Shown: piece by piece, positions 47,953 through 58,887 of the stretch
Layout of the letters: each line of letters begins with the position of its first letter
How positions within the stretch are numbered: position 1 is the stretch's first letter
Assembly (NCBI GenBank): GCA_025846845.1
Contig: JAOYTL010000003.1
Span: 310,001 to 374,000, forward strand
DNA length: 64,000 nt
Direction: 5' to 3'
DNA from: Alloboseaceae bacterium BT-24-1
GTDB taxonomy: Bacteria; Pseudomonadota; Alphaproteobacteria; Rhizobiales; Beijerinckiaceae
Notes under the pieces: model-generated
What the model was told of the DNA's origin: nothing
Database searches by the model: none
The model's input: the letters and a program-made list of their open reading frames with translations, nothing else
Made by a program: the position numbers and the translations under genes

Positions 47953-49017
47953 TCAGCGCGGCAGCAAGGCCCAATAATCGAAGTCGAGGATCACGCCGTC
48001 GGCGTACTGGTCGGTGTGCTTCAGCGGGTATTCGTTGCAGGGCAGGTTCTTGGTTGCGACGAGGCGCAGGCGCAGCGCCCCGACATCCTCGCGCCCCGGA
48101 ACCTCGGCTGCTTCCAGTACCTCGCTCCAAGCAAAGACGGTATCGCCGGCGAAGAGCGGCGAGACATGGCGCCCGGCATTGATTGCGGCGATGTGGAAGG
48201 CGTTGCCGAGCCCGTTGAAGGACAGCGCCCGCGCCAGGCTGATGACGTGCCCGCCATAGATCAGGCGCTTGCCGAAACGTGTCTCGCGTGCCCCATAGCC
48301 GTCGAAATGCACCTTGGCGGTGTTCTGGTAGAGTCGGGTCGAGATCTGGTGCTCGGCCTCCTCGACGGTCATGCCGTCGACATGGTCGATGCGCTCGCCC
48401 GCCCGGTAGTCGCCCCAGCGGAAGGGCGAACCGGCGAGCGCGTCGTCATAGGCCGCAAGCTGCAGCGGCGGGCAGCCCTCGCCCAACGCCTCCGGCGCGA
48501 CGCTCTTGGGCAGCTCCGGCACCAGTTCGAACGCCGCCGGCGTGCCCGGCTGGCGCTTGCGCACCAGCACCCAGCGGGCATAGCTCAGCACGATCTCGGC
48601 GTTTTGGTTGCGGCCGATCGAGCGGACATAGACGATACCGGCATCGCCACCCGAGGTCTGCTTGAGTCCGATCACCTCGGACGTCGTCGAGAGCGTATCA
48701 CCCGGGAAGACCGGCTTGAGGAAGCGGCCATCGGCATAGCCGAGATTCGCAACCGCATTGAGCGAGATGTCCGGCACGGTCTTGCCGAAGACGATGTGGA
48801 AGACGAGCAGGTCGTCCACCGGCGCGGTCGGATAGCCGATCGCCTTGGCGAAGGCGTCCGAGGACTGCACGACAAAGCGCGGCCCGTAGAGCGCGGTGTA
48901 GAGCGAGACATCGCCAACCGTGACCGTGCGCGGGGTCGCGTGGACGATCGTCTCGCCCAGCCGGAAATCCTCGAAGAAGCGGCCTGGGTTGGTCTTGGCG
49001 CTGGCGACGTCCGACAT
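47953..49017 (-). CDS. MaoC-family hydratase, probable mesaconyl-CoA (beta-methylmalyl-CoA) hydratase
   Basis: The 354-residue protein is a double hot-dog MaoC dehydratase. Its first half (KTNPGRFFEDFRLGETIVHATPRTVTVGDVSLYTALYGPRFVVQSSDAFA, DLLVFHIVFGKTVPDISLNAVANLGYADGRFLKPVFPGDTL) agrees, from memory, with mesaconyl-CoA hydratase of the ethylmalonyl-CoA pathway. The second half has RLIYGGHVISLARALSFNGLGNAF. The enzyme turns mesaconyl-CoA into beta-methylmalyl-CoA. GGAGGAA precedes the ATG at 49017. A CitE-like lyase gene, whose family includes the next enzyme and malyl-CoA thioesterase, is 3 kb away. Confidence 0.8.
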   Translation of the reverse strand: MSDVASAKTNPGRFFEDFRLGETIVHATPRTVTVGDVSLYTALYGPRFVVQSSDAFAKAIGYPTAPVDDLLVFHIVFGKTVPDISLNAVANLGYADGRFLKPVFPGDTLSTTSEVIGLKQTSGGDAGIVYVRSIGRNQNAEIVLSYARWVLVRKRQPGTPAAFELVPELPKSVAPEALGEGCPPLQLAAYDDALAGSPFRWGDYRAGERIDHVDGMTVEEAEHQISTRLYQNTAKVHFDGYGARETRFGKRLIYGGHVISLARALSFNGLGNAFHIAAINAGRHVSPLFAGDTVFAWSEVLEAAEVPGREDVGALRLRLVATKNLPCNEYPLKHTDQYADGVILDFDYWALLPR

Positions 49018-49172
49018 CCGATTCCTCCACGGCTCACCGCTGTGCATTGTGCGCCGCAGCGGAGGCGGTCGTCCAGCGCTCGCAACCTGAACTTCGGCCG
49101 GAGCGAAGGAGTTGCCCTTACGGCAATGCGACCGTTAAGAATGGCCGGATCGCATCGCAAGGAGGTCGCGCC

Positions 49173-49598
49173 ATGCGACTGCCTGTCATCGCCATCGTCC
49201 TGCTGTCGAACGTGGTCATCGCGCAGGCTCAGGAGAGCCGGCGCCTTACGCCGATCAGTCGAACCGGCGAGGCCGTGACCGGGCCGGTCACGCTCTCGGC
49301 AAGCGCGATCCGCTTCGCCAATGGCCGTTCGCTCGCACTGGTTCTGATCGACGCCGCGGCCCGTGGCGCTTTCGATTCGGCGGGCTCGGGACCAGTCACC
49401 GCCAGGATCTATCGCGTGACCGGCCCGGCCAATCCGGTTCTGCGCAACGGCAACACGCTCTGCGGCACGCCGGTGACCTATCTCGTCGTCTACGAGCCTG
49501 CGTCCGGCGGTGTTCACCTCAACTTCTATCAAGGCACCGACAAGCCGGCCGGTCGCGGCAACGACAAGCTCTGCTTCTTCTCAGCCTATGAAGGCTGA
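49173..49598 (+). CDS. Hypothetical exported protein
   Basis: The 141-residue protein has a signal peptide (MRLPVIAIVLLSNVVIAQAQES) after an AAGGAGG ribosome site. The mature part has two cysteines (GNTLCGTPVTYLVVY and DKLCFFSAYEG) that may form a disulfide, and a Ser/Ala/Gly-rich centre. No family is recognised. Its last 13 bases overlap the 3' end of the convergent racemase gene. Confidence 0.75.
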   Translation: MRLPVIAIVLLSNVVIAQAQESRRLTPISRTGEAVTGPVTLSASAIRFANGRSLALVLIDAAARGAFDSAGSGPVTARIYRVTGPANPVLRNGNTLCGTPVTYLVVYEPASGGVHLNFYQGTDKPAGRGNDKLCFFSAYEG

Positions 49599-50332
49599 AT
49601 GCCTGGCATGAACGTGCGCGGCCGCAGGCCCGCATGGAACCATGTGATCATTGAGTAGATGTCATGGACCGGAAGCCCCGTCGCCGCCTGCACCGCCGCC
49701 GCATAGGGCGGCATATTGGTGCATTCGAGCACGATGGCGCCGACCTCGGGGTGGGTCTCGACCAACCGCAGCGCTGCTTCGACCACGTCCTGCTCGGCAA
49801 GATCGATGTCCATCTCCTCCTTCTCCGCCTTGATCAGCACGCGGAAGAACTCGCGGCCGTTCTCGGTGCCGGTCACCGGCGTGTCGGCGGGGACGCCGAC
49901 CGCCGTCAGGTGCTGCGGCGTCAAGGTCGCGGCCGAGACAGTAACGAGGCCGACGCGCTTGCCCGGCGGCAAGGTCGCCTGCACCCAGGGCACCTGCATC
50001 AGTGAGGAGGTCGCGACCGGAACGCCAATGGCAGCCGCCAACTCACGCTGAAACAATGAGAGGAAGCCGCAATTGGTCGTGATCGCCTCGGCGCCGAGGC
50101 GAACCAGCTCCTGCGCCGCCGCGATGAAGTCTGGGAGCAGCCCGGCCGCTCCCTTCAGCACCACCCTCTCCGGACTCGCGCCCGAAACCACGCGGTAGAG
50201 CACCGGGAAGGGCCAGGTCGCGGCATTGCCCATGTCGCCGAGGATGCGCGGAAAGCGCGCCTCGAGCATCAGCACGCCGAGCGGCGCGCCATAGACCGCC
50301 TTGCCGCCCTTGGCGATGCCGCGCTTGCTCAT
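49586..50332 (-). CDS. Aspartate/glutamate (Asp/Glu/hydantoin) racemase family protein
   Basis: The 248-residue protein has the two catalytic cysteine regions of this family: Cys88 in AEAITTNCGFLSLFQ and Cys204 in AIVLECTNMPPYA. LITC-like spacing and the substrate loop (VATSSLMQVPWVQATLPPGKRVGLVTV) fit COG1794/maleate isomerase-like relatives. It may racemise an amino acid or isomerise a dicarboxylate. Its start overlaps the stop of the dehydratase gene by 4 bases, so the products likely act in one pathway for hydroxy-amino acids or aspartate derivatives. Confidence 0.82.
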   Translation of the reverse strand: MSKRGIAKGGKAVYGAPLGVLMLEARFPRILGDMGNAATWPFPVLYRVVSGASPERVVLKGAAGLLPDFIAAAQELVRLGAEAITTNCGFLSLFQRELAAAIGVPVATSSLMQVPWVQATLPPGKRVGLVTVSAATLTPQHLTAVGVPADTPVTGTENGREFFRVLIKAEKEEMDIDLAEQDVVEAALRLVETHPEVGAIVLECTNMPPYAAAVQAATGLPVHDIYSMITWFHAGLRPRTFMPGIQPS

Positions 50333-52077
50333 GCCGTGATCTCGGCCAGCTTGACGAGGTCGATATTGGCGCCGCAGACCAGCACGCCGAGGCGCTCGCC
50401 CGGTTGCGGCTTGTAGGCGCCGCTGATCAACGCGCCGAGCGCCGCAGCGCCACCGGGCTCGACCGCCAGGCGGAAATCGCGCCAGAGGACGGCTTGAGCC
50501 TCGGTGATCGCCGCGTCCGGGACGAGGGCGACATGATCGACCGTATCCTTGCAGACGTCATAGACCAGCTGGCCGACATTGCGGGCGCCGAGCGAGTCGG
50601 CCGCGACCGAGGCGACGGTCACCGTCACCGGCCCCTTGGCCTCGAGCGCGGCTTGCAGCGCCCGCGAACCCTCCGGCTCGACGCCGACGACCTTGACGCT
50701 CGTGCCAGCGAACCAGGCGGCGATGCCCGAGATCAGCCCGCCGCCACCGACCGCGACGAGGACGGTGTCGAGATCGGGCTCCTGGCCCTGCCATTCACGG
50801 CCGAGCGTGCCCTGGCCGGCAACCGTCTCCTTGGCGGAGAAGGGGTGGATCTTCAGCGCGCCGGTCTCGGCGACGAACTTGTCGCAGGCCGCCTGCGCGT
50901 CGTCGTATTGCGCGCCGCCGATCCGGACCTCGGCGCCGAAGCGCCGGATCGCCTCGACCTTTGCCGCCGGCGAGATCTCCGGCACGAAGATCGTCGCCTT
51001 CACACCGCGCTTGCCGGCGGCATAGGCGACGGCAGCACCGTGGTTCCCGCCAGAAGCCGCGGCGACGCCGGCAGCGGGCACATCCAGCGAGAGCAGATTG
51101 TTGAAGGCGCCGCGCGTCTTGAACGAGCCGGCATGCTGCAGGCATTCGAGCTTGAGCGAGACATCGGCGCGCGAGCCAAAGGCGCCGGTGCCGAGGCGCA
51201 TCACAGGGGTGGTGCGGGCATGGCCGGCAATACGGTCGGCCGCGGCCTCGATCATCGGGCGCGGCACGGGCTTCTCTGTCATGGCGGGATCCTGGACGAG
51301 GGAGCGATCCGTGACATAGGTCCAGATCGCGATAGGTAAACCGTGGCTATCGCGTCCCGGCGGATCGGGAAAGGGCTTCCCGCGCCCGGCAGCAATGTGC
51401 CGGGCGACGACCAGCGCCGCGAGCGCATCGAGCGCATCGTCGGCAGCAGCGCCGCGCGGCGGTTTCGCCTGGACGATTCCCTCCGGCAGCCCGGCCGCCA
51501 GCAGCAAGGCACGGCGCTCGGCCATGCCTGCCGGATTGACCACGCCCTTGATCTTCTTGGGATGCATGAGCGGCGCGCCGCGCATCGTCCGGAAAGCGAG
51601 TTCGGGATGCGTCTCGAAGATGCGCTCGCGCCAATCCGGTTCGGCCCGCAGCAGCACATCGATCTCGCGGATGCGCGGGAAGAGGTGAAAACCCTGCTTC
51701 GAGACCTTGCGCGGCGGCTCGGAGGTCGCCAGCGCCAGCCGGCAGGCCTCGGTATAATCCGCCGCATGGACCGCGCTACGCGAGGGGATCGAGAACACCG
51801 AGGATTGCCGCTCTCCGAGCAGCGCCCGCACCGCCTGCTCCGGCCCGCGCCCCGAGCCGATGATCCGGTCGGGCAGACCGATCGGCATATCGACCGCGAT
51901 CAGACCCAGCACAGGCGAGCCGGCAAGCAGATCGGTCCAGCGCTGGAAGGTGCGGAAGAACGGCGGCTCGCCTCCGGACAGATCGCAGAAAGCCGCGATC
52001 CAACCCGCCTTGCAGCCGTCGACGCCCGCAATCCAGCCCTTCACCGTCCTGTCATCCACCTTTTGCAGAACTGACAT
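50329..52077 (-). CDS. DUF429 domain fused in frame to a PLP-dependent threonine/serine dehydratase
   Basis: One open frame of 582 codons holds two proteins usually separate. Residues 1 to about 250 are DUF429 (WIAGVDGCKAGWIAAF, VDMPIGLPDR, FSIPSRSAVHAADY, HPELAFRTM, ADDALDALAALVVAR), ending GRDSHGLPIAIWT where DUF429 proteins normally stop. After a short linker comes a fold-II PLP enzyme with Lys in HAGSFKTRGAFNNL, SGGNHG and the Gly loop VAVGGGGLISG. An ATG at 51282 with AGGA upstream could give the 317-residue dehydratase alone. The start 52077 is followed by MSVLQKVDD. Either a true fusion or loss of a stop codon. Confidence 0.8.
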   Translation of the reverse strand: MSVLQKVDDRTVKGWIAGVDGCKAGWIAAFCDLSGGEPPFFRTFQRWTDLLAGSPVLGLIAVDMPIGLPDRIIGSGRGPEQAVRALLGERQSSVFSIPSRSAVHAADYTEACRLALATSEPPRKVSKQGFHLFPRIREIDVLLRAEPDWRERIFETHPELAFRTMRGAPLMHPKKIKGVVNPAGMAERRALLLAAGLPEGIVQAKPPRGAAADDALDALAALVVARHIAAGRGKPFPDPPGRDSHGLPIAIWTYVTDRSLVQDPAMTEKPVPRPMIEAAADRIAGHARTTPVMRLGTGAFGSRADVSLKLECLQHAGSFKTRGAFNNLLSLDVPAAGVAAASGGNHGAAVAYAAGKRGVKATIFVPEISPAAKVEAIRRFGAEVRIGGAQYDDAQAACDKFVAETGALKIHPFSAKETVAGQGTLGREWQGQEPDLDTVLVAVGGGGLISGIAAWFAGTSVKVVGVEPEGSRALQAALEAKGPVTVTVASVAADSLGARNVGQLVYDVCKDTVDHVALVPDAAITEAQAVLWRDFRLAVEPGGAAALGALISGAYKPQPGERLGVLVCGANIDLVKLAEITA

Positions 52078-52080
52078 TGC

Positions 52081-52093
52081 ATTGCGGCGCAAT
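52081..52093. promoter_or_regulatory. Short palindrome in the divergent DUF429/CitE promoter region
   Basis: ATTGC, GGC, GCAAT is a 13-base palindrome 4 bases upstream of the DUF429 start, followed by TGTGCACT. The 65-base region serves two divergent genes. It may be an operator; the evidence is only symmetry and place. Confidence 0.3.
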
Positions 52094-52142
52094 CTACTGT
52101 GCACTGCAGCGAACCCGGCGACCCTCAATCCGGAGAGACACT

Positions 52143-53018
52143 ATGACTGACATCCGTCCGCGCCGCAGCGTCCTCTATATGCCGGGCTCCAATGCCCGCG
52201 CGCTCGAGAAGGCCCGCGAGATCGCCGCCGACGCACTGATCCTCGATCTCGAAGACGCGGTCGCGCCGGATGCCAAGGAATTGGCGCGGAGCCAAGTCTG
52301 CGCTGCGGTGAAGGCCGGCGGCTATGGCAGGCGCGAGCTCGTCATCCGCACCAATGGCATCGACACGCCCTGGTTCGACGCCGATCTCGCAGCCGCGACC
52401 GAAGCGGCGCCCGACGCGATCCTGATCCCGAAGGTCTCGTCGCCCGAGACGCTCATCGAGATCGGCCATCGTCTGACAGGGCTCTGGGCCAAGCCGGAAA
52501 CGCAGATCTGGGCGATGATCGAGACGCCGCTGGCGATCCTCGACTGCGAGAAGATCGCCGGCGCTGCCCGCGACCCGGCGACCCGGCTCGCCTGCTTCGT
52601 TCTCGGCACCAATGATCTCGCCAAGGAGACGCGCGCCCGCTTCGTGCCCGGCCGCGCGCCGATGCTGCCCTGGCTGATCACCGCGATTCTCGCCGCTCGC
52701 GCCCATGGCGTCGACGTCATCGACGGCGTCTACAACGATCTCAAGGACGAGGCCGGCTTCAGGGCGGAATGCGAGCAGGGGCGCGATCTCGGCTTCGACG
52801 GCAAGACCCTGATCCATCCGAACCAGGTCGCGTTGGCGAACACTGTCTTCGCGCCGGAAGAGAATGAGCTCGCCCGTGCCCGGGCTATCATCTCGGCCTT
52901 CTCCGAACCGGAGAACGCCGACAAGGGCGCGATTCAGCTCGATGGCCGCATGGTCGAGCGCCTGCATGCCGAAATGGCCAAGCGGGTCGTCGCGCTGGCT
53001 GATGCGATCGCGGCCTGA
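52143..53018 (+). CDS. CoA ester lyase, CitE/HpcH family (malyl-CoA lyase/thioesterase-like)
   Basis: The 291-residue TIM-barrel protein has the CitE landmarks RPRRSVLYMPGSNARALEKAR, ALILDLEDAVAPDAKELAR with the Mg-binding Glu and Asp, IWAMIETPLAIL, and GFDGKTLIHPNQV. GGAGAG lies before the ATG at 52143. The short type with this N-terminus includes citrate lyase beta-like proteins and the (3S)-malyl-CoA thioesterase of the ethylmalonyl-CoA pathway. With a mesaconyl-CoA hydratase-like gene nearby, the latter is a good candidate. The sequence alone does not decide between lyase and thioesterase. Confidence 0.87.
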   Translation: MTDIRPRRSVLYMPGSNARALEKAREIAADALILDLEDAVAPDAKELARSQVCAAVKAGGYGRRELVIRTNGIDTPWFDADLAAATEAAPDAILIPKVSSPETLIEIGHRLTGLWAKPETQIWAMIETPLAILDCEKIAGAARDPATRLACFVLGTNDLAKETRARFVPGRAPMLPWLITAILAARAHGVDVIDGVYNDLKDEAGFRAECEQGRDLGFDGKTLIHPNQVALANTVFAPEENELARARAIISAFSEPENADKGAIQLDGRMVERLHAEMAKRVVALADAIAA

Positions 53019-53041
53019 CCAACCCGGCGGAGTGCAGATAC

Positions 53042-53074
53042 AAAAAAGGGCCGGGAGGAAGCTCCCGGCCCTTT
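53042..53074. terminator. Bidirectional rho-independent terminator between CitE-like gene and atpC
   Basis: A run of six A, then GGGCCGGGAG, loop GAAG, CTCCCGGCCC, then TTT. The 10-bp perfect GC stem with A/T tracts on both sides can end transcription of the convergent lyase gene and of the atp operon. Confidence 0.88.
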
Positions 53075-53101
53075 CCAATTCTTCCGATGCGGACAGGCGG
53101 C

Positions 53102-53515
53102 TCAGGCGGCCTTGCGCTGCTCGAACACGCCCTTGAACTCACGCAGCTGCACGAGCTGGTCGTGCAGGCGCTTCTTCTCGGCCTCGTCATGCGAGCCGGC
53201 ATGGCGGGTCTCGGCGGTCAGGATTTCCTGATCGAGCACGGCATTGTCGACGTCCTCGATGAAACGGGCCTGCTCGGCCAGGATGGTGACGCTCGTCGCG
53301 TTGACCTCGGCGAGGCCACCCGAGACGAAGAATTCCTTGCCGTTGCTGGCGCCGGTCTGGACCAGGACGATGCCCGGCTTCAGCACGGCGACGACCGGCG
53401 CATGGCCGGCGAGCACGGTCATCTCGCCCTCGACCGACGGCACGATGACGCTGACGGCATCACCCGAGAACAGGATGCGCTCCGGCGAGACGAGTTCGAA
53501 TGTGAAGGTGGCCAT
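53102..53515 (-). CDS. atpC: ATP synthase F1 epsilon subunit
   Basis: The 137-residue protein starts MATFTFELVSPERILFSGDAVSVIVPSVEGEMTVLAGHAPVV, the beta-sandwich of epsilon. The C-terminal helical hairpin DEAEKKRLHDQLVQLREFKGVFEQRKAA is shorter and less regular, as in other alphaproteobacteria. It links gamma to the rotor ring and can inhibit ATPase. The start at 53515 is fixed by homology. A foreign-looking exported-protein gene separates it from atpD. Confidence 0.95.
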   Translation of the reverse strand: MATFTFELVSPERILFSGDAVSVIVPSVEGEMTVLAGHAPVVAVLKPGIVLVQTGASNGKEFFVSGGLAEVNATSVTILAEQARFIEDVDNAVLDQEILTAETRHAGSHDEAEKKRLHDQLVQLREFKGVFEQRKAA

Positions 53516-53525
53516 GTGAGCCCTA

Positions 53526-53999
53526 TCAGGGTTTGAACGAGAGTTGCGCTTGCAGACCTTGTCGAGACTGTTCCGTGCAAGGCCGTGAAGCGAGCATTGC
53601 GTGGGCCTGACCTTGGGCAATCCCGTGCAGTATGCCGATCAAAGCAAGCTGCCGGTCTGACTTCTTTTGCTGCCGCCAATAGCCCATCATAGGTGCAAAG
53701 TTCTGCTGCTGCCAATCGAGGCCACAGGCCTGCGCCGCACCGCTCAGGACGCCTCGGCGCATAACACCTCTCGCTTCAGCTACCGTGACCGGCGGATTAC
53801 TAAGTTCCGCGGGAGTGGCGGCCGTACAAGGACCCCTCGTACAACGAGCATGCTGAATATTCGAGAGAGCAAGCTGAATCTGGCGCCGAATCCCATCGTC
53901 GCTGCCCGCGCCGTTAGGCAAAGTCGCTTGCGCGACTGTCGGGCCGCCGCTGCCGAAGAGAGCAGCGGCGATGACAGAAAGACAGCAGATCAGCCGCAC
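53526..53999 (-). CDS. Exported hypothetical protein between atpD and atpC
   Basis: The 157-residue protein is unrelated to ATP synthase subunits. With the GTG at 53999 it starts VRLICCLSVIAAALFGSGGPTVAQA, a good Sec signal peptide. The mature part has four cysteines (HARCTRGPC, QACGLDW, SRPC) and QQQNFAPMMGYWRQQKKSDRQLALIGILHGIAQGQ. No family is recognised. The start is 4 bases after the atpD stop and the stop is 10 bases before atpC, so it is read as part of the atp operon and probably by coupled translation. No clear ribosome site was seen. Confidence 0.72.
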   Translation of the reverse strand: MRLICCLSVIAAALFGSGGPTVAQATLPNGAGSDDGIRRQIQLALSNIQHARCTRGPCTAATPAELSNPPVTVAEARGVMRRGVLSGAAQACGLDWQQQNFAPMMGYWRQQKKSDRQLALIGILHGIAQGQAHAMLASRPCTEQSRQGLQAQLSFKP

Positions 54000-54003
54000 T
54001 GCA

Positions 54004-55467
<1,464 letters not shown>

Positions 55468-55531
55468 GGTTCGAACCTCGGATTCGCGTTCAGCGTGTCG
55501 GATGGCCGGCATGCCGGCCCAAATTAGGCGG

Positions 55532-56401
55532 TTAGAGCGCTTCCGCGCCGGAGATGATCTCGATCAGTTCCTTGGTGATCATCGCCTGGCGCGAGCGGTT
55601 GTAGAGCTGCGTCTGCTTCTTGATCATCTCGCCGGCGTTGCGCGTGGCGGAGTCCATCGCCGACATGCGCGCGCCCTGCTCGGAGGCGGCGTTCTCCAGG
55701 ATCGCCCGGAGCACCTGAACCGTCAGATTGCGCGGCAGCAGGGTCTCGAGGATCTCGCTCTCTTCCGGCTCGTAATCGTAGACCGCGTCGGTCGTCTTGG
55801 CGCCGGCCGGGATCTCGGCCGGAATGATCTGCTGCGCGGTCGGGATCTGCGAGATCACCGACTTGAACTTCGAGAAGAACAGCGTCGCGACATCGAACTC
55901 GCCATTGGCGAAGCGCGTCAGGATGTTCTGCGCGATCGTCTCGGCATTGGCGAAGCCGAGCTGCTTGAAGGCGCGCAGGTCGACGACTTCGATGATGTCG
56001 GCGGCGAACTGCCGGCGCAGGATGTCGAAGCCCTTCTTGCCGACGCAGATGAACTTGACCGTCTTGCCCTCGGCCTTGAGCGCATTCGCCTTGTCGCGGG
56101 CGAGGCGGGCGATCGAGGAATTGAAGGCGCCGCACAGGCCGCGCTCGGCCGTGCAGACCACGAGCAGCTGGACCTTGTCCGAGCCCGTGCCGGCGATCAG
56201 GCGCGGCGCGCTGCCATTGGCGAGCCCGCCGGCGAGATTGGCCAGCACCGCCTCCATGCGCTCGGCATAGGGACGCGCGGCCTCGGCGGCCGTCTGCGCC
56301 CGGCGCAGCTTCGCCGCCGCGACCATCTGCATGGCCTTGGTGATCTTCTGCGTCGCCTTGACCGAAGCGATGCGGTTTCTAAGGTCCTTCAAGGACGGCA
56401 T
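55532..56401 (-). CDS. atpG: ATP synthase F1 gamma subunit
   Basis: The 289-residue protein starts MPSLKDLRNRIASVKATQKITKAMQMVAAAKLRRAQ and ends with RNAGEMIKKQTQLYNRSRQAMITKELIEIISGAEAL, the two long coiled-coil helices of the rotating shaft. The centre has the conserved VCTAERGLCGAFNSSIAR. It lies after atpA with a gap of 127 bases that holds a palindromic repeat. Confidence 0.97.
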   Translation of the reverse strand: MPSLKDLRNRIASVKATQKITKAMQMVAAAKLRRAQTAAEAARPYAERMEAVLANLAGGLANGSAPRLIAGTGSDKVQLLVVCTAERGLCGAFNSSIARLARDKANALKAEGKTVKFICVGKKGFDILRRQFAADIIEVVDLRAFKQLGFANAETIAQNILTRFANGEFDVATLFFSKFKSVISQIPTAQQIIPAEIPAGAKTTDAVYDYEPEESEILETLLPRNLTVQVLRAILENAASEQGARMSAMDSATRNAGEMIKKQTQLYNRSRQAMITKELIEIISGAEAL

Positions 56402-56416
56402 TTGGCGCTCTCACCC

Positions 56417-56524
56417 CGTCATGATCGACCATAAGCCGACCACTCACGATTTGAACCTCATTCTCGCTCACCACGCCGTCGCGACAGCGGCGACGTGGCC
56501 GGCCGGACAAGCCCGGCCATGACG
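56417..56524. repeat. Palindromic intergenic repeat, copy R7 (between atpA and atpG)
   Basis: It begins CGTCATGATCGACCATAAG and ends GGCCGGACAAGCCCGGCCATGACG. The right hairpin GGCCGG/CCGGCC with ACAAGC between is strong, the left one is weaker. Ends GTCAT and ATGAC as in the other copies. It interrupts the atp operon between the alpha and gamma genes. Confidence 0.75.
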
Positions 56525-56528
56525 CTCG

Positions 56529-58057
<1,529 letters not shown>

Positions 58058-58058
<1 letters not shown>

Positions 58059-58630
58059 CAGCCGACCTCTTTCATGGCAAGACGAATAGAATTGAGCTTG
58101 GTTTTCAGGGACGCATCGACCATCCGCGAACCCATCTTGACGATGAGGCCGCCGATGATGGCCGGGTCGACCTTCACGGAAACGTCGACATCCTTGCCGG
58201 CGACATCCTTGAGGGTCGCGGCGATGTCCTTGAGCTGGGCGGCCGAGGGCTGCTCGGCGAGCGTGACCTCGGCGCTGACGACGCCCTTGGCTTCGGCGAC
58301 CTTGGCGCGGAAGGCGCGGATCATGCCCGGCAGCGCGAACAGGCGGCGCTTGCTGGCGACGAAGCCGATGAAGTTGGCGGCGCTGCCGGAGATGCCGGCC
58401 TTGGCGGTAAGCGCGGCGACCGCGGAAACCTGGTCCTGGGTGGAGAAGGCGGGACTTCCGATCAGGCGCTTGAGATCGTCGCTCTCGGCGATCATCGCGC
58501 TGAAGGTGTCGAGATCCTTGGCGACGGCGTCGACCGTCTTGGCCTCGCTGGCCAGTTCGAACAGAGCCGTCGCATAGCGCTCGGCCACGCCCGAGACAGG
58601 GGATTGTTCCTGCGATCCGCCCTCGGCCAC
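58058..58630 (-). CDS. atpH: ATP synthase F1 delta subunit
   Basis: The 190-residue protein (with the GTG at 58630) starts VAEGGSQEQSPVSGVAERYATALFELASEA; SGVAERYATALFELA is the N-terminal signature of delta. The end DVDVSVKVDPAIIGGLIVKMGSRMVDASLKTKLNSIRLAMKEVG is conserved. Delta forms the stator tip on F1. I prefer the GTG because GGAAGAG lies upstream and the family length fits; an ATG at 58690 would add 20 polar residues. First gene of the atp operon, about 257 bases after priA on the same strand. Confidence 0.93.
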
Positions 58631-58887
58631 GCTCTCGCTCTCTCTTCCAGGGGACTGCTCCGGCGACCTTCTGACGAAGGTGGAGTGCATATCCCCGACA
58701 TTGCGGTGATCAAGCGCACGACGAACCTGTTCCAGGGCTTTCGGCGCTTGGATTGCGGCGGTGCGATAGCATGGGGTTTCGGGGGGCGCAACCGACGAAG
58801 TACCCGCCTCTCATGCTTTGGATGCGGTCGAAAGAAGCAGCCGGCGCAGGTGACGGCGGCCTGCACGCCCGCGCAGTGCGAATCCGG

